Shown here piece by piece: positions 37,972 through 49,379 of a DNA stretch of 64,000 nt. Below the pieces are notes generated by a model. That model was not told the origin of the DNA. It made no database searches and saw only the letters and a list, made by a program, of their open reading frames with translations. Each line of letters opens with the position of its first letter. The first letter of the stretch is position 1. Origin of the DNA: Affinundibacterium seohonense. GTDB lineage: Bacteria > Pseudomonadota > Gammaproteobacteria > Burkholderiales > Burkholderiaceae_D. The DNA is taken from the NCBI RefSeq assembly GCF_014284305.1, contig NZ_JACOFW010000001.1, positions 248,001 through 312,000 on the forward strand. The letters run 5' to 3'. Made by a program: the position numbers and the translations under genes.

Positions 37972-39207
37972 CTATTGTGCTTGCATGAGTTGGCGTGTGT
38001 AAGCAGCGATTCTTTGCGCTGCCTCCATGCACTCCTCAACTTCTGCGACTAAGGCCATACGAATGCGATTGCTGCCGGGGTTAATGCCATGTGCGTCTCG
38101 GGCTAAAAGGCTACCCGGTAAAACCGTCACATTATAGTCTCGGTAAAGACCTTGCGCGAACTCTGTATCAGAGATTTGGATGTGCTTATCAACACCTGCC
38201 CAAAGGTAAAAAGCAGCGTCAGGTAAAGCAACATCGAGGACTTCTTGTAGAACAGGGGTGACTTGCGAAAATTTCTTCACGTACAAAGCACGATTCTCGA
38301 TGACGTGCTGTTCATCATTCCATGCCGCAATCGATGCTGCTTGTATGCTAGGGGACATCGCGCCGCCGTGGTAAGTGCGGTATAGCAGAAATTGCTTAAT
38401 GATGTTCGCATCGCCAGCGACAAAGCCAGAGCGCATACCAGGGACATTCGAGCGCTTAGAAAGGCTAGACAATGTTATGAGACGAGGATAATCGTTGCGA
38501 CCTAAAGCGCGTGCGGCCGCTAAGCTGCCAAGCGGTGCTGTATCGCCAAAGTAAATTTCTGAATAACATTCGTCCGCAGCGATTACAAAATTGTAGCGAT
38601 CTGAGAGTTCGAATAGTTCTTTCCAGTCATTGAGCGTCAATACAGCGCCTGTCGGATTACCAGGGGAACAAACATATAGCAATTGCGTGCGCTGCCAGAT
38701 AGCTTCTGGAATTTGACTAAAGTCAGGCGCGAAATTTTTTGCCGGATTCGCGTTCGCAAAATATGGCTCCGCGCCCGCCAAGTAAGCAGCACCCTCATAA
38801 ATTTGGTAGAAGGGATTCGGACACATCACGATGGGCGCACCGTGGCTATTCTTACTTGGATCAATTACTGCTTGCGCGAGTGAAAACAAGGCTTCGCGCG
38901 ATCCATTGACGGGTAAAATCTGGCTCCCTGCATCAAGCGCAGGAATATCATAGCGTTGCGCTAACCAATGACTGATTGCAACACGCAATCCTTCAATGCC
39001 ATTAGTCGATGGGTAATTGGCTAGGCCATTCAAGTTAGCGACCAAGGCATCTTTAATCAATTGCGGTGTCGCATGCTTAGGTTCGCCTAAGCCTAAGCTG
39101 ATAGGGCTGCAATTGGAATTGGGGGTAATGCCAGCAAACAGGCGCTTTAATTTTTCAAATGGATAAGCTTGTAGTTTTTCTAAATTGGGATTCACGGAGA
39201 AATTCAC
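37972..39207 (-). CDS. dapC: Succinyldiaminopimelate transaminase
   Basis: A 411-residue fold-type I PLP enzyme that converts N-succinyl-2-amino-6-ketopimelate to N-succinyl-LL-diaminopimelate with glutamate. Recognised by the start NPNLEKLQAYPFEKL, PISLGLGEPKHATP, the aminotransferase motif CSPGNPTGAVL, VIAADECYSEIYFG, and the PLP lysine in TLSSLSKRSNVPGMRSGF. Closest paralogue is ArgD-type transaminase, but this class I layout and position before dapD support DapC. It is the first gene of the dapC-dapD-pilU-yffB-dapE-prmB operon. A perfect TATAAT on the minus strand at 39343-39338 may be its -10, without a clear -35. Confidence 0.94.
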   Translation of the reverse strand: MNFSVNPNLEKLQAYPFEKLKRLFAGITPNSNCSPISLGLGEPKHATPQLIKDALVANLNGLANYPSTNGIEGLRVAISHWLAQRYDIPALDAGSQILPVNGSREALFSLAQAVIDPSKNSHGAPIVMCPNPFYQIYEGAAYLAGAEPYFANANPAKNFAPDFSQIPEAIWQRTQLLYVCSPGNPTGAVLTLNDWKELFELSDRYNFVIAADECYSEIYFGDTAPLGSLAAARALGRNDYPRLITLSSLSKRSNVPGMRSGFVAGDANIIKQFLLYRTYHGGAMSPSIQAASIAAWNDEQHVIENRALYVKKFSQVTPVLQEVLDVALPDAAFYLWAGVDKHIQISDTEFAQGLYRDYNVTVLPGSLLARDAHGINPGSNRIRMALVAEVEECMEAAQRIAAYTRQLMQAQ

Positions 39208-39632
39208 TTAAAAATACGAGGGGAAGAAGATTCAAAATTAAAACGACAACGATATGGCAAGGCAATATAAAGCTTTAAGTTTTGGCTGTCGGATGACTAT
39301 ACATTTCGCTTAATTATTCTAATTGCGGTAGGCACGTATTATAGCCGCGCTTGGCATGCCCAAAGCGGGCAAGTTCAAGGAAGTTTTGCCATTCCTTCAC
39401 GTAAAGTGTGGAGGCAGGCGTTTTTTAGCATCGCCTTATTGCCAAAATCTGCAAAATTAAGCCGTCAGAATGTTATGATGTGCAGCCTTACTTGTTTGAA
39501 CTATAAGTCGAATAGTAAGTAAATTGCCATCTATTATTGCGTTTTTTATAAAGATAGAAAACCTGTTGATAGTGTGTCAGAAGCGGATTGAATTTGTGTA
39601 TCTTGGTCTAAAAAACGATAAATAAAAATAAC
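39208..39632. promoter_or_regulatory. Divergent promoter region between dapC and smc
   Basis: This 425-bp interval holds no open frame I would trust. On the minus strand a perfect -10 hexamer TATAAT (39343-39338) would start the dap transcript about 125 bp before dapC; its -35 is poor. A small GCCC/GGGC hairpin (39358-39370) lies just upstream. For smc no clear promoter was found; TATGAT at 39472-39477 is a weak candidate. Confidence 0.35.
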
Positions 39633-42600
39633 GTGCGCTTAACTTCTATTAAATTAGCTGGATTTAAATCCTTCGTCGATCCCACTCATTTTCAAGTTCC
39701 TGGCCAATTGGTCGGTGTAGTCGGCCCGAACGGCTGCGGCAAATCGAATATTATCGATGCTGTTCGCTGGGTCTTGGGCGAATCGAAAGCGTCTGAACTA
39801 CGTGGTGAATCCATGCAAGACGTCATTTTTAACGGATCGACTCACCGTAAACCTGCGGGAAGATCATCTGTAGAGTTAATTTTTGACAATAGTCTAGGTA
39901 AAGCCGCTGGACAATGGAGTCAGTACGCTGAGATTGCGGTCAAACGTACTTTGACGCGTGATGGCACCTCAACTTATTACATCAATGGCCAGCCAGTGCG
40001 CCGCCGTGACATCCAGGATATTTTCTTGGGAACTGGTTTGGGGCCGCGCGCTTACGCGATTATCGGTCAGGGCATGATTTCTCGGATTATCGAATCGCGT
40101 CCGGAAGAATTGCGCGTGTTTTTGGAAGAAGCTGCTGGTGTATCGCGTTACAAGGAGCGTCGTCGCGAAACTGAAAACCGAATTCACGATACGCATGAGA
40201 ATCTGGTTCGTGTTGAAGATATCTTGCGTGAGTTAAATAATAATTTAGAAAAACTCGAAGCGCAGGCTGTTGTCGCCAATAAATACCATTCTTTACAAGC
40301 GGATCAGGAAGAAAAGCAAAAGTTATTGTGGATGTTGCGTAAGCGTGAAGCTGCAACTGAACAAAAAAAGCATTTCGCTGAGATCGAAAAATGTCAGCTT
40401 GACTTAGAAGAACAAACTGCCAAGTTACGCCATGTCGAGTTAGAACTCGATCAAATGCGTCAAGCGCATTATGCTGTTGGCGATAAAATGCATCAGGCAC
40501 AAGGTCATTTGTACCAAACCAATGCGGAAATTGGCAGTTTAGAAGCGCAGATTAAATTCGTCATCGAATCGCGCGCACGATTGCAAGCCCAGTTACTTTC
40601 TCTGTCAGCCCAACGCGATCAATGGCTGCGCCAAAGCCAACAATTTCAAGATGATTTGTCGGATGCAGAAATGCATGTTGAAGAATTGGCGATGCGCAGT
40701 GAGCAAGCGCAAGAAACAGTCGCGCAGCAGCACGAAAGAATTCCAGCGCTAGAGCAAATTTGGCGTGATGCGCAACTCAAATCAACGGAGTCGCGCGCCA
40801 AAATTATGCAGATGCAACAGCAGATCGAACTCGAATCTGCGCATCAACGCAACGCATCAAATATTCTGAATACCTTAGCTGTACGCCGTGAACGTCTGAA
40901 TCAAGAGAAACAAGGTTTGGTCATTCCAGACGCTTCGCACTTACAAAATTTAGCACTGCAACTCGAAGAGAAAAAGCAGATGCTAGAAGAAACGACCATG
41001 CAACTTGAGGAAGCGCAAGAGCGCCTGCCACAGTTGGAAGAAGAGCGTCGTTCTGCGCAAGAGCAAGTCAATAAAGATACAACGCAATCAGCGCAACTCG
41101 ATGCACGCTTGGCGGCTTTGAAATCACTGCAAGAAAAAGTCGAGAGCCAAGGCAAAGTTCAACCGTGGCTGGCGAAACATGAACTAGAAAAACTGCCGAA
41201 GTTATGGCAAAAAGTGCAGATAGAAAACGGCTGGCAGACAGCATTGGAATCGATCCTGCGCGAACGTACTTCTGCTTTGGAAATGTCCAATTTGGAATGG
41301 GCAAAAGCCTTTTTCAATGACGCACCGCCAGCAAAATTGGCCCTGTATGCGCCGCAAGTGATTGCACCTGTAGCGATGGTAGAAGGCTTGAAACCACTGC
41401 TTAGTTTGCTGCAACTGAATGATGCAGGTGTGCGTAGTGTGATGCAAGATTGGTTGCACAATGTGTATATCGCTCCAGATGCACCGACGGCGTTTGCCGA
41501 GCGTGCGAAATTGCCTGCTGGCGCTTGTTTCATTACCAAAGAAGGTCATCTAATTAGTGCGAGCAGCGTACGGTTTTACGCTGCAGATTCTGAGCAAGAC
41601 GGTGTACTCGCACGTCAGCAAGAAATTGAAAACATCACGAAACAAGCCAGAGCTCAACACTTGTTGGCGGACGAAGGCAAAACCCGTGCGGTGCGCGCAG
41701 AGGCTTTATTAAGCCAAGCAACTCAGGCTTTACAAGAGTTGCGTGTGCGTGTCGCTGGCTTGACGCAAGCAGTTCACGGTCTGCAAATCGAGTACATGAA
41801 GTTGGCTGAAGTACAGGAGCGCTTCAATCAACGTAGCACACAGATTCATTCGGATTTGGCTGAAATCGCTGAGCAAGAACAAGAGCAACAAACTGCGCGA
41901 ACAGAATCGGAAGCGAAGTTCGAAGAGCTAGATATCGCCTTGGCTGAAATGCAAGAAACGCACGAGGATGGGCAGACCGCTTTCCTTGAAAAAGAACAGC
42001 AATTAAACGATGCGCGTTCACGCTTACGGGACCTGGAATTGGCGGCGCAAGAAGCAAGTTTTTCCGAAAAAACGCATCGCGTCAAAATGGAAGAACTCAG
42101 ACGCAATATCGCCACTGCATTAGAACAGTCCTCGCAGTTATTTGCGAATATGCAGCAGGGTCAGCTTGAATTGGAAAGCATGGATGAGCAAACCGCGCAC
42201 GCTGGCTTGCAAACACTGTTGGAAAAACGTAGCGATCAAGAGCGCGTCTTGGCAGATGCACGTCATGAACTCGATCAATTGACACAAAAACTGCGTCATG
42301 CAGAAGAATCAAAAATGCAGGTCGAGCGCAGCTTACAACCGCAGCGTGATCGCATCGTGGAATTGCAATTGAAAGAACAAGCGGCACGACTGAATCAAGA
42401 ACAATACGAAGAACAACTACGTAATTTTGAAGTCGACGAAGCAGCGCTCGAGGATAAATTGCACGATGATTTGAAACCATCGTATTTGCAAGGCGAAGTC
42501 ACTCGTTTAAGCAATGCGATTGCGGCATTGGGCGCTGTGAACTTGGCGGCTCTAGACGAGTTGGCGCAGGCCACTGAACGAAAGACTTTCCTCGATGCGC

Positions 42601-43145
42601 AATATGCCGATTTGACGGAAGCGATCACCACTTTACAAGATGCGATTCACAAAATCGACATCGAAACGCGTGATTTGCTGCAAGACACGTTCAATCGCGT
42701 GAATCATCATTTCGCCGAATTGTTCCCGATTTTGTTTGGCGGTGGTCAGGCGAAATTGATTATGACGGGCGACGAAATTCTTGATTCTGGTGTGCAGGTG
42801 ATGGCACAACCACCGGGTAAGAAAAATGCGACGATTCACCTGCTGTCCGGTGGTGAAAAAGCTTTGACGGCGACGGCTTTGGTGTTCTCGATGTTCCAGT
42901 TAAATCCAGCGCCATTCTGCCTACTCGATGAGGTCGATGCGCCTTTGGATGACTCAAACACCGAGCGTTTCTGTAATATGGTGAAACGTATGTCTAGCAA
43001 TACACAATTTTTATTTATCTCCCACAATAAAATTGCAATGGAAATGGCACAACAATTAATTGGTGTCACTATGCAAGAGCAGGGGGTTTCTCGAATCGTT
43101 GCTGTTGATATGGAATCAGCGGCAAGTTTAGTTGGTGAGGGTTAA
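39633..43145 (+). CDS. smc: Chromosome segregation protein SMC
   Basis: The 1170-residue ATPase compacts and aligns chromosomes with ScpA/ScpB. Its start is GTG at 39633; the frame reads RLTSIKLAGFKSFVDP, the conserved SMC N-terminus. Walker A GPNGCGKSN is at 31-39. Two long coiled coils (about 165-500 and 660-1000), rich in Glu, Gln and Ala, flank the hinge (about 510-650). The C-terminal lobe has the signature LLSGGEKALTATAL and Walker B CLLDEVDAPLDD. The gene overlaps nothing; zipA starts 5 bp after its stop, and the same order smc-zipA-ligA is usual in betaproteobacteria. Confidence 0.96.
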   Translation: MRLTSIKLAGFKSFVDPTHFQVPGQLVGVVGPNGCGKSNIIDAVRWVLGESKASELRGESMQDVIFNGSTHRKPAGRSSVELIFDNSLGKAAGQWSQYAEIAVKRTLTRDGTSTYYINGQPVRRRDIQDIFLGTGLGPRAYAIIGQGMISRIIESRPEELRVFLEEAAGVSRYKERRRETENRIHDTHENLVRVEDILRELNNNLEKLEAQAVVANKYHSLQADQEEKQKLLWMLRKREAATEQKKHFAEIEKCQLDLEEQTAKLRHVELELDQMRQAHYAVGDKMHQAQGHLYQTNAEIGSLEAQIKFVIESRARLQAQLLSLSAQRDQWLRQSQQFQDDLSDAEMHVEELAMRSEQAQETVAQQHERIPALEQIWRDAQLKSTESRAKIMQMQQQIELESAHQRNASNILNTLAVRRERLNQEKQGLVIPDASHLQNLALQLEEKKQMLEETTMQLEEAQERLPQLEEERRSAQEQVNKDTTQSAQLDARLAALKSLQEKVESQGKVQPWLAKHELEKLPKLWQKVQIENGWQTALESILRERTSALEMSNLEWAKAFFNDAPPAKLALYAPQVIAPVAMVEGLKPLLSLLQLNDAGVRSVMQDWLHNVYIAPDAPTAFAERAKLPAGACFITKEGHLISASSVRFYAADSEQDGVLARQQEIENITKQARAQHLLADEGKTRAVRAEALLSQATQALQELRVRVAGLTQAVHGLQIEYMKLAEVQERFNQRSTQIHSDLAEIAEQEQEQQTARTESEAKFEELDIALAEMQETHEDGQTAFLEKEQQLNDARSRLRDLELAAQEASFSEKTHRVKMEELRRNIATALEQSSQLFANMQQGQLELESMDEQTAHAGLQTLLEKRSDQERVLADARHELDQLTQKLRHAEESKMQVERSLQPQRDRIVELQLKEQAARLNQEQYEEQLRNFEVDEAALEDKLHDDLKPSYLQGEVTRLSNAIAALGAVNLAALDELAQATERKTFLDAQYADLTEAITTLQDAIHKIDIETRDLLQDTFNRVNHHFAELFPILFGGGQAKLIMTGDEILDSGVQVMAQPPGKKNATIHLLSGGEKALTATALVFSMFQLNPAPFCLLDEVDAPLDDSNTERFCNMVKRMSSNTQFLFISHNKIAMEMAQQLIGVTMQEQGVSRIVAVDMESAASLVGEG

Positions 43146-43150
43146 GCAGT

Positions 43151-44236
43151 ATGACGGATTTTCAAATGAGTTTGATTGGTGCAGGTGTAGCGTTTGTGGT
43201 GTTGGTTTATATCTACAGCAAATGGCAAGAGTATCGCGCTAGGAAAAGTGTTGATCGCGCTTTCTCGGGCGGGCATGATGACGTCTTAATGAATGCACGA
43301 GATGATGCGGAGTCTGTTCGTCAGGAACCTCAATTTGATCAAGATGATTTGAGTGAAATCAGCGATGAAGACGCTGGCACTGGATTTAATGCAAATCCAT
43401 CTCAAAGCACTAAAACTGATTTCGATGCGACGATGTATGGCAAAGAATTATCCGTAGATGATTTGATCGACTGTGTTATTCCTTTGGAGTTTGAAGCACC
43501 GATCCGCGGTGAAAAATTGCTGAAAGAAATCAGTGATTTGAAATATGTTGGCCGCAAGCCTGTCCATTTCATCGGCTTAACCCATGAAGGAAAGCGTGAT
43601 GAGATCGCTCATGGCAGTATTTACACCGCGCTGTTTGCCGGAGTACAAATGGTCAGTCGTAGCGGCCCTTTGAACGAATTAGAATACTCTGAATTCGTTA
43701 GTAAATTGCGCGAAATTGCCGATCGTCTCAATGCGCATTCCGATGTACCCGACATGAATCGCGTTATGTCGAATGCACGTGAGTTGCATCAATTTGTTGC
43801 AGAACACGATGCACAATTAAGCGTCAATGTTCTATCCAACGGTGCGCCGTGGGATATCACGACTTTGTTAGGGGCACTCGAGAAGCAGGGATTTGACGTG
43901 CGTCCTGATGGCCGACTGGTGATGCCAGATGGCGATGTCGGTAATTTATTCACGCTTTCTACCAATGTCAGTGCTAGCGAAACGGTCACATCTAAATTAA
44001 CCTTGTTGTTGGATGTACCTTGTGTATCACCAGATCTAGAAGGGTTTGGCGTGATGGCAAAATGTGCGCGTTCTTTAGCATCTCGCCTTGGTGGAACAGT
44101 GGTAGATGATGGAAATAATCCTATCTCTGATCAAGCCTTAGCGGAAATCGCCGACCAAGTACGCGAATTTTGCAATGCAATGGCGGTTGCTGAGATTCCA
44201 GCTGGCTCCCGTCGCGCCAAGCGTCTGTTTAGTTGA
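43151..44236 (+). CDS. zipA: Cell division protein ZipA
   Basis: ZipA anchors FtsZ to the inner membrane at midcell. The 361-residue protein has one N-terminal membrane helix (residues 5-21), a basic stretch (KWQEYRARKSVDR), an acidic linker (about 45-105) and a C-terminal FtsZ-binding ZipA domain (about 215-350; ALEKQGFDVRPDGRLVMPDG, FTLSTNVSASE, LLLDVPCVSPDLEGFGVMA). The order helix, linker, globular domain matches the family. It lies 5 bp after smc and 31 bp before ligA, so the three genes are probably one unit. Sequence similarity in this family is low, so the name rests largely on architecture and context. Confidence 0.87.
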   Translation: MTDFQMSLIGAGVAFVVLVYIYSKWQEYRARKSVDRAFSGGHDDVLMNARDDAESVRQEPQFDQDDLSEISDEDAGTGFNANPSQSTKTDFDATMYGKELSVDDLIDCVIPLEFEAPIRGEKLLKEISDLKYVGRKPVHFIGLTHEGKRDEIAHGSIYTALFAGVQMVSRSGPLNELEYSEFVSKLREIADRLNAHSDVPDMNRVMSNARELHQFVAEHDAQLSVNVLSNGAPWDITTLLGALEKQGFDVRPDGRLVMPDGDVGNLFTLSTNVSASETVTSKLTLLLDVPCVSPDLEGFGVMAKCARSLASRLGGTVVDDGNNPISDQALAEIADQVREFCNAMAVAEIPAGSRRAKRLFS

Positions 44237-44252
44237 TTGAGTAATGATTTGA

Positions 44253-46334
<2,082 letters not shown>

Positions 46335-46439
46335 AAATAAATGACAAGTAGCTTGGTGCTGAGCAAAGCGAAGCCCAACAATAAGTAACAACGAATACAG
46401 TAAAAATATAAAAAATAAATTTAGAGGGAAAAGACATCG

Positions 46440-47324
46440 ATGCGAAGAATTAGAAAGGCCGTATTTCCAGTTGCCGGATTTGGTAGCCGATTTTTACCAG
46501 CAACAAAAGCGCAACCCAAGGAAATGTTATCAGTCGTTGATAAACCTTTGATCCAGTATGCGGTAGAGGAGGCCGTCGAAGCTGGTATCACGGATATGGT
46601 GTTTATCACAGGTCGAAACAAGCGTGCGATTGAAGATCATTTCGATACAGCGTATGAACTAGAACATGAGTTAGAAGCTGCTGGTAAAGACGCGCTTTTG
46701 GATATTGTCCGTAGCGTTATTCCGAGCAATATTAATTGTATTTACATTCGCCAACCTGCAGCCTTGGGCTTGGGGCACGCGGTATTATGCGCTCGCCCAG
46801 TGGTTGGTGAAGATCCCTTCGCTGTTTTGTTGGCAGATGATCTGATGGATGTTCGTCCTGGTCAAAAAGGTGTTACAGCACAAATGGCTGCACTTTATGC
46901 GCAAGAGGGGGGCAGTATCGTTGCGGTGCAAGAGGTCTTGCGTGAATTTACCAATCAATACGGGATAGTGAGCGGCGAATTCTATAAGCCAAATCTCGAG
47001 CGTATGTTCGGTATTGTTGAAAAACCGAAGCCGGAAGAGGCGCCGTCTACGTTGGCAGTTGCAGGTCGCTATGTTTTGTCGGCGAACATTTTTAATTACC
47101 TAGAAAACCTTGGTAAAGGTTCGGGCGGTGAAATTCAATTAACCGATGGCATCGCAGCGATGCTCAAAGATGAGCCCGTGTTTGCCTATCGTTGTGATGC
47201 GAAGCGTTATGATTGCGGTTCCAAATTAGGCTACCTCAAGGCTAGTGTTGCACTTGGCTTAAAACATCCCGAGGTGGGCGAAGAGTTTGCCAAATATTTG
47301 CATGAATTGATGGGTTCTAAATAA
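46440..47324 (+). CDS. galU: UTP-glucose-1-phosphate uridylyltransferase
   Basis: Makes UDP-glucose from UTP and glucose-1-phosphate, for lipopolysaccharide, capsule and other glycans. The 294-residue protein begins with the nucleotidyl-transferase signature [26 protein letters not shown] (shown here in part), then [25 protein letters not shown], and the metal-binding [11 protein letters not shown]. It also has [10 protein letters not shown] and [13 protein letters not shown], in the order usual for GalU. Length is normal and the ATG follows a 105-bp gap after ligA; the spacer sequence is AT-rich and may hold a promoter. Confidence 0.95.
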   Translation: MRRIRKAVFPVAGFGSRFLPATKAQPKEMLSVVDKPLIQYAVEEAVEAGITDMVFITGRNKRAIEDHFDTAYELEHELEAAGKDALLDIVRSVIPSNINCIYIRQPAALGLGHAVLCARPVVGEDPFAVLLADDLMDVRPGQKGVTAQMAALYAQEGGSIVAVQEVLREFTNQYGIVSGEFYKPNLERMFGIVEKPKPEEAPSTLAVAGRYVLSANIFNYLENLGKGSGGEIQLTDGIAAMLKDEPVFAYRCDAKRYDCGSKLGYLKASVALGLKHPEVGEEFAKYLHELMGSK

Positions 47325-47356
47325 TTCCTAATGATGCTAACCGGAGGTGTGACGCT

Positions 47357-47890
47357 ATGATCTATCCAATTTTGAAAATGGGTGACCCGCGCTTACTCAG
47401 AGTATCCGATGTTATCCAAGAATTTGACACGCCAGCATTACACCAACTAATTTCTGATATGTTTGAAACCATGCAGCATGCCAATGGCGCAGGTTTAGCC
47501 GCACCGCAAATTGGTGTCAATCTGCAATTGGTGATCTTCGGCTTTAAAAGAAATCCACGTTATCCCGATGCGCCGAATGTGCCTGAGACTGTTTTGATCA
47601 ATCCTGTGTTGACGCCTTTGTCGGATGAGACCGATGATGCTTGGGAAGGTTGTTTGTCTGTTCCCGGTATGCGTGGTTTGGTTCCTCGCTGGAGTCGTTT
47701 GCGTTATGAGGGTTTTGATCAGTTTGGTCAGAAGATCAGTCGTGACGTGGATGGTTTTCATGCGCGAGTAGTGCAGCATGAGACGGATCATTTGAATGGG
47801 GTTTTGTATCCTATGCGGATTAAGGATTTGACGCAGTTTGGGTTTACTGAGGTTTTGTTTCCTGAGTTGGATCCTGGTGAGGATGATTGA
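47357..47890 (+). CDS. def: Peptide deformylase
   Basis: Removes the N-formyl group from nascent proteins. The 177-residue metalloprotein contains all three motifs: [10 protein letters not shown] (45-53), EGCLSVPG with metal-binding Cys99, and QHETDHLNG with metal ligands His141 and His145 and catalytic Glu142. It belongs to the longer betaproteobacterial type with a slightly extended C-terminus ([13 protein letters not shown]). It follows galU by 32 bp, so the two may be co-transcribed. A second deformylase gene elsewhere is possible but not seen here. Confidence 0.94.
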   Translation: MIYPILKMGDPRLLRVSDVIQEFDTPALHQLISDMFETMQHANGAGLAAPQIGVNLQLVIFGFKRNPRYPDAPNVPETVLINPVLTPLSDETDDAWEGCLSVPGMRGLVPRWSRLRYEGFDQFGQKISRDVDGFHARVVQHETDHLNGVLYPMRIKDLTQFGFTEVLFPELDPGEDD

Positions 47891-47935
47891 GGTTTTTTCG
47901 ATTCGTATTAATTTTACGGTTGATTTATTGTCTGT

Positions 47936-48471
47936 AGGTCGGGTGTGGCCCGACAGCCAATTACCTTTTTTGCTTCGCCAAAAAAGGTAATCCAAAAAAG
48001 GCGACCGTAGACTCGCCCCTTCGGGGTGCTTACGCTTCGCTTCAGCATAATTTGTGCATGCCAAAAAATGGGGTGTTGCGAAAACTCGCTACGCTCAAAC
48101 ATTCGCAACCCTGATCCCATTTTCTGCCAAGCACAAATTACATCGTCTCAAACGGGGGTAGGTCAAAAACAAATTCAAAAGCAACGACCTACAACTGCAA
48201 GTAGAAAATTGAACGTCCGTCGGTATTGATTGTTTTGGTGTTGCCGTTGCTTTTGACTTTAATGCTGTTCCACTTCTGACACTGCCAATTGTGCGGGACA
48301 GAAATGGGATAAAGAGAGTCAGATGTCTGAGCGTAGCGAGTTTCTGACTCTCCCCATTTTTGTCTTGCACAATTGGGAACCCGAAGGGCAGTGGCAGCGT
48401 GGTCGCCTTTCTTTGCTTCCTTTCTTTGGCGAAGCAAAGAAAGGAAGTGGCTGTCGGGCCACACCCGACCT
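47936..48471. repeat. Nested palindromic intergenic element with 24-bp perfect terminal inverted repeats
   Basis: A 24-bp arm at 47936-47959 (AGGTCGGGTGTGGC onward) recurs in perfect reverse complement at 48448-48471. Inside, pairs of arms nest. Hairpin 47961-47990 is 12 bp with loop CTTCGC, and hairpin 48416-48447 is 13 bp with loop GCGAAG. GGCGACC (48000-48006) pairs with GGTCGCC (48401-48407). Longer imperfect stem-loops span 48048-48140 and 48285-48375, the latter with an inner 10-bp GAGAGTCAGA stem. TCAAAAGCAACG (48175-48186) pairs with CGTTGCTTTTGA (48245-48256), and GTAGGTC (48158-48164) with GACCTAC (48186-48192). The left arm has a GTAG foot before a GTCGGG/CCCGAC hairpin, as in REP sequences. 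No gene is inside. Confidence 0.8.
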
Positions 48472-48537
48472 GTAAACGTTAAGCTAGATTGGCGTGAAAG
48501 AAAAGCTAAGACGCCCCTTGCTCAGTAGACTGAAAAA

Positions 48538-48573
48538 ATAAAAAAAGGAGCAACCAAATCAAGCCAGCTCCTT
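48538..48573 (-). terminator. Intrinsic terminator of the RluF-like gene
   Basis: AAGGAGC (48545-48551) and GCTCCTT (48567-48573) form a 7-bp stem; on the minus strand it is followed by a long T tract. It lies 25 bp past the stop codon at 48598. Confidence 0.78.
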
Positions 48574-48597
48574 CAAAAATTAATTTATAGCAAAAAA

Positions 48598-49344
48598 TCA
48601 AAACGGCTCATCATCCCGCAAATACCGCCATTGCCCCTCAGGCAAATGCCCAAGACGCACTTTACCAATACGAACACGTTTTAATCCAACCACCCGCAAT
48701 CCCACCATCTCACACATACGACGAATCTGGCGCTTTTTGCCTTCTTTGAGAATAAACTGTAATTGGTCTTCATTCATCCAGCGTACCTTCGCGGGAATAA
48801 GTTTCTTGCCATCTAAGCTTAAGCCATGATTGAGCAAGCGCAAATCGCCAGCAGGTAATGTGCCAGGTTTAGTGTACTCAACACGAACTAAGTATTCTTT
48901 CTCAACATCAGTGTTCTCGCCAATCAGCTTTTTAGCGACGCGACCGTCTTGGGTCAAGACCAGCAAGCCAACTGAATCAATATCCAAACGACCAGCAGGC
49001 ACTAAGCTACGCAATTGTGTTGGGTGAAATTCGTTTTCGACTTTGCATTCACTCCAGCGATTTTCTGCTTTGACTAATGCAATCGCAGGTTCATAACCAT
49101 CTTCTGCTTGCCCGCTGACATAGCCAACTGGTTTGTTGATGAGTATCGTTACGCGCTTGGATTGCTCGGCTGCGGCTTGACGTTCTACCGTGACTTTTTG
49201 ATCTGGAAAAACTTTGCTGCCCAATTCGGACACGACCTTGCCGTCTACACGTACCCAACCCTTGGCGATCCATTCATCGGCTTCACGGCGTGAACACAGG
49301 CCTAGTTCGGACATGCGTTTGGAGAGTCTTAATTGTTCTGTCAT
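48598..49344 (-). CDS. RsuA/RluF-family rRNA pseudouridine synthase
   Basis: The 248-residue protein has an N-terminal S4 RNA-binding domain (RLSKRMSELGLCSRREADEWI, shown in part, and VRVDGKVV) and the pseudouridine synthase core with catalytic Asp in PAGRLDIDSVGLLVLT (about 116-131). KEYLVRVEYT, EGKKRQIRRMCEMVGL and GQWRYLRDDE follow. It is closest to RluF, which modifies 23S rRNA U2604 in E. coli, but RluB or RsuA specificity cannot be excluded. An extra segment of about 10 residues lies before the catalytic motif. Overlapping nothing, it sits 35 bp after glnD and is followed by its own terminator. Confidence 0.85.
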   Translation of the reverse strand: MTEQLRLSKRMSELGLCSRREADEWIAKGWVRVDGKVVSELGSKVFPDQKVTVERQAAAEQSKRVTILINKPVGYVSGQAEDGYEPAIALVKAENRWSECKVENEFHPTQLRSLVPAGRLDIDSVGLLVLTQDGRVAKKLIGENTDVEKEYLVRVEYTKPGTLPAGDLRLLNHGLSLDGKKLIPAKVRWMNEDQLQFILKEGKKRQIRRMCEMVGLRVVGLKRVRIGKVRLGHLPEGQWRYLRDDEPF

Positions 49345-49379
49345 AGCTAATTTCTTTTTATTGATCTTTGATTGTTCAT

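Noticed and set aside
47495..48064. 189-codon minus-strand open frame opposite def
   Set aside because: It is antisense to a well-supported deformylase and runs into the palindromic repeat.
48026..48464. Several 60-90 codon frames within the palindromic element
   Set aside because: They lie in both strands of inverted repeats and so arise from symmetry; none has a start site or protein-like composition.
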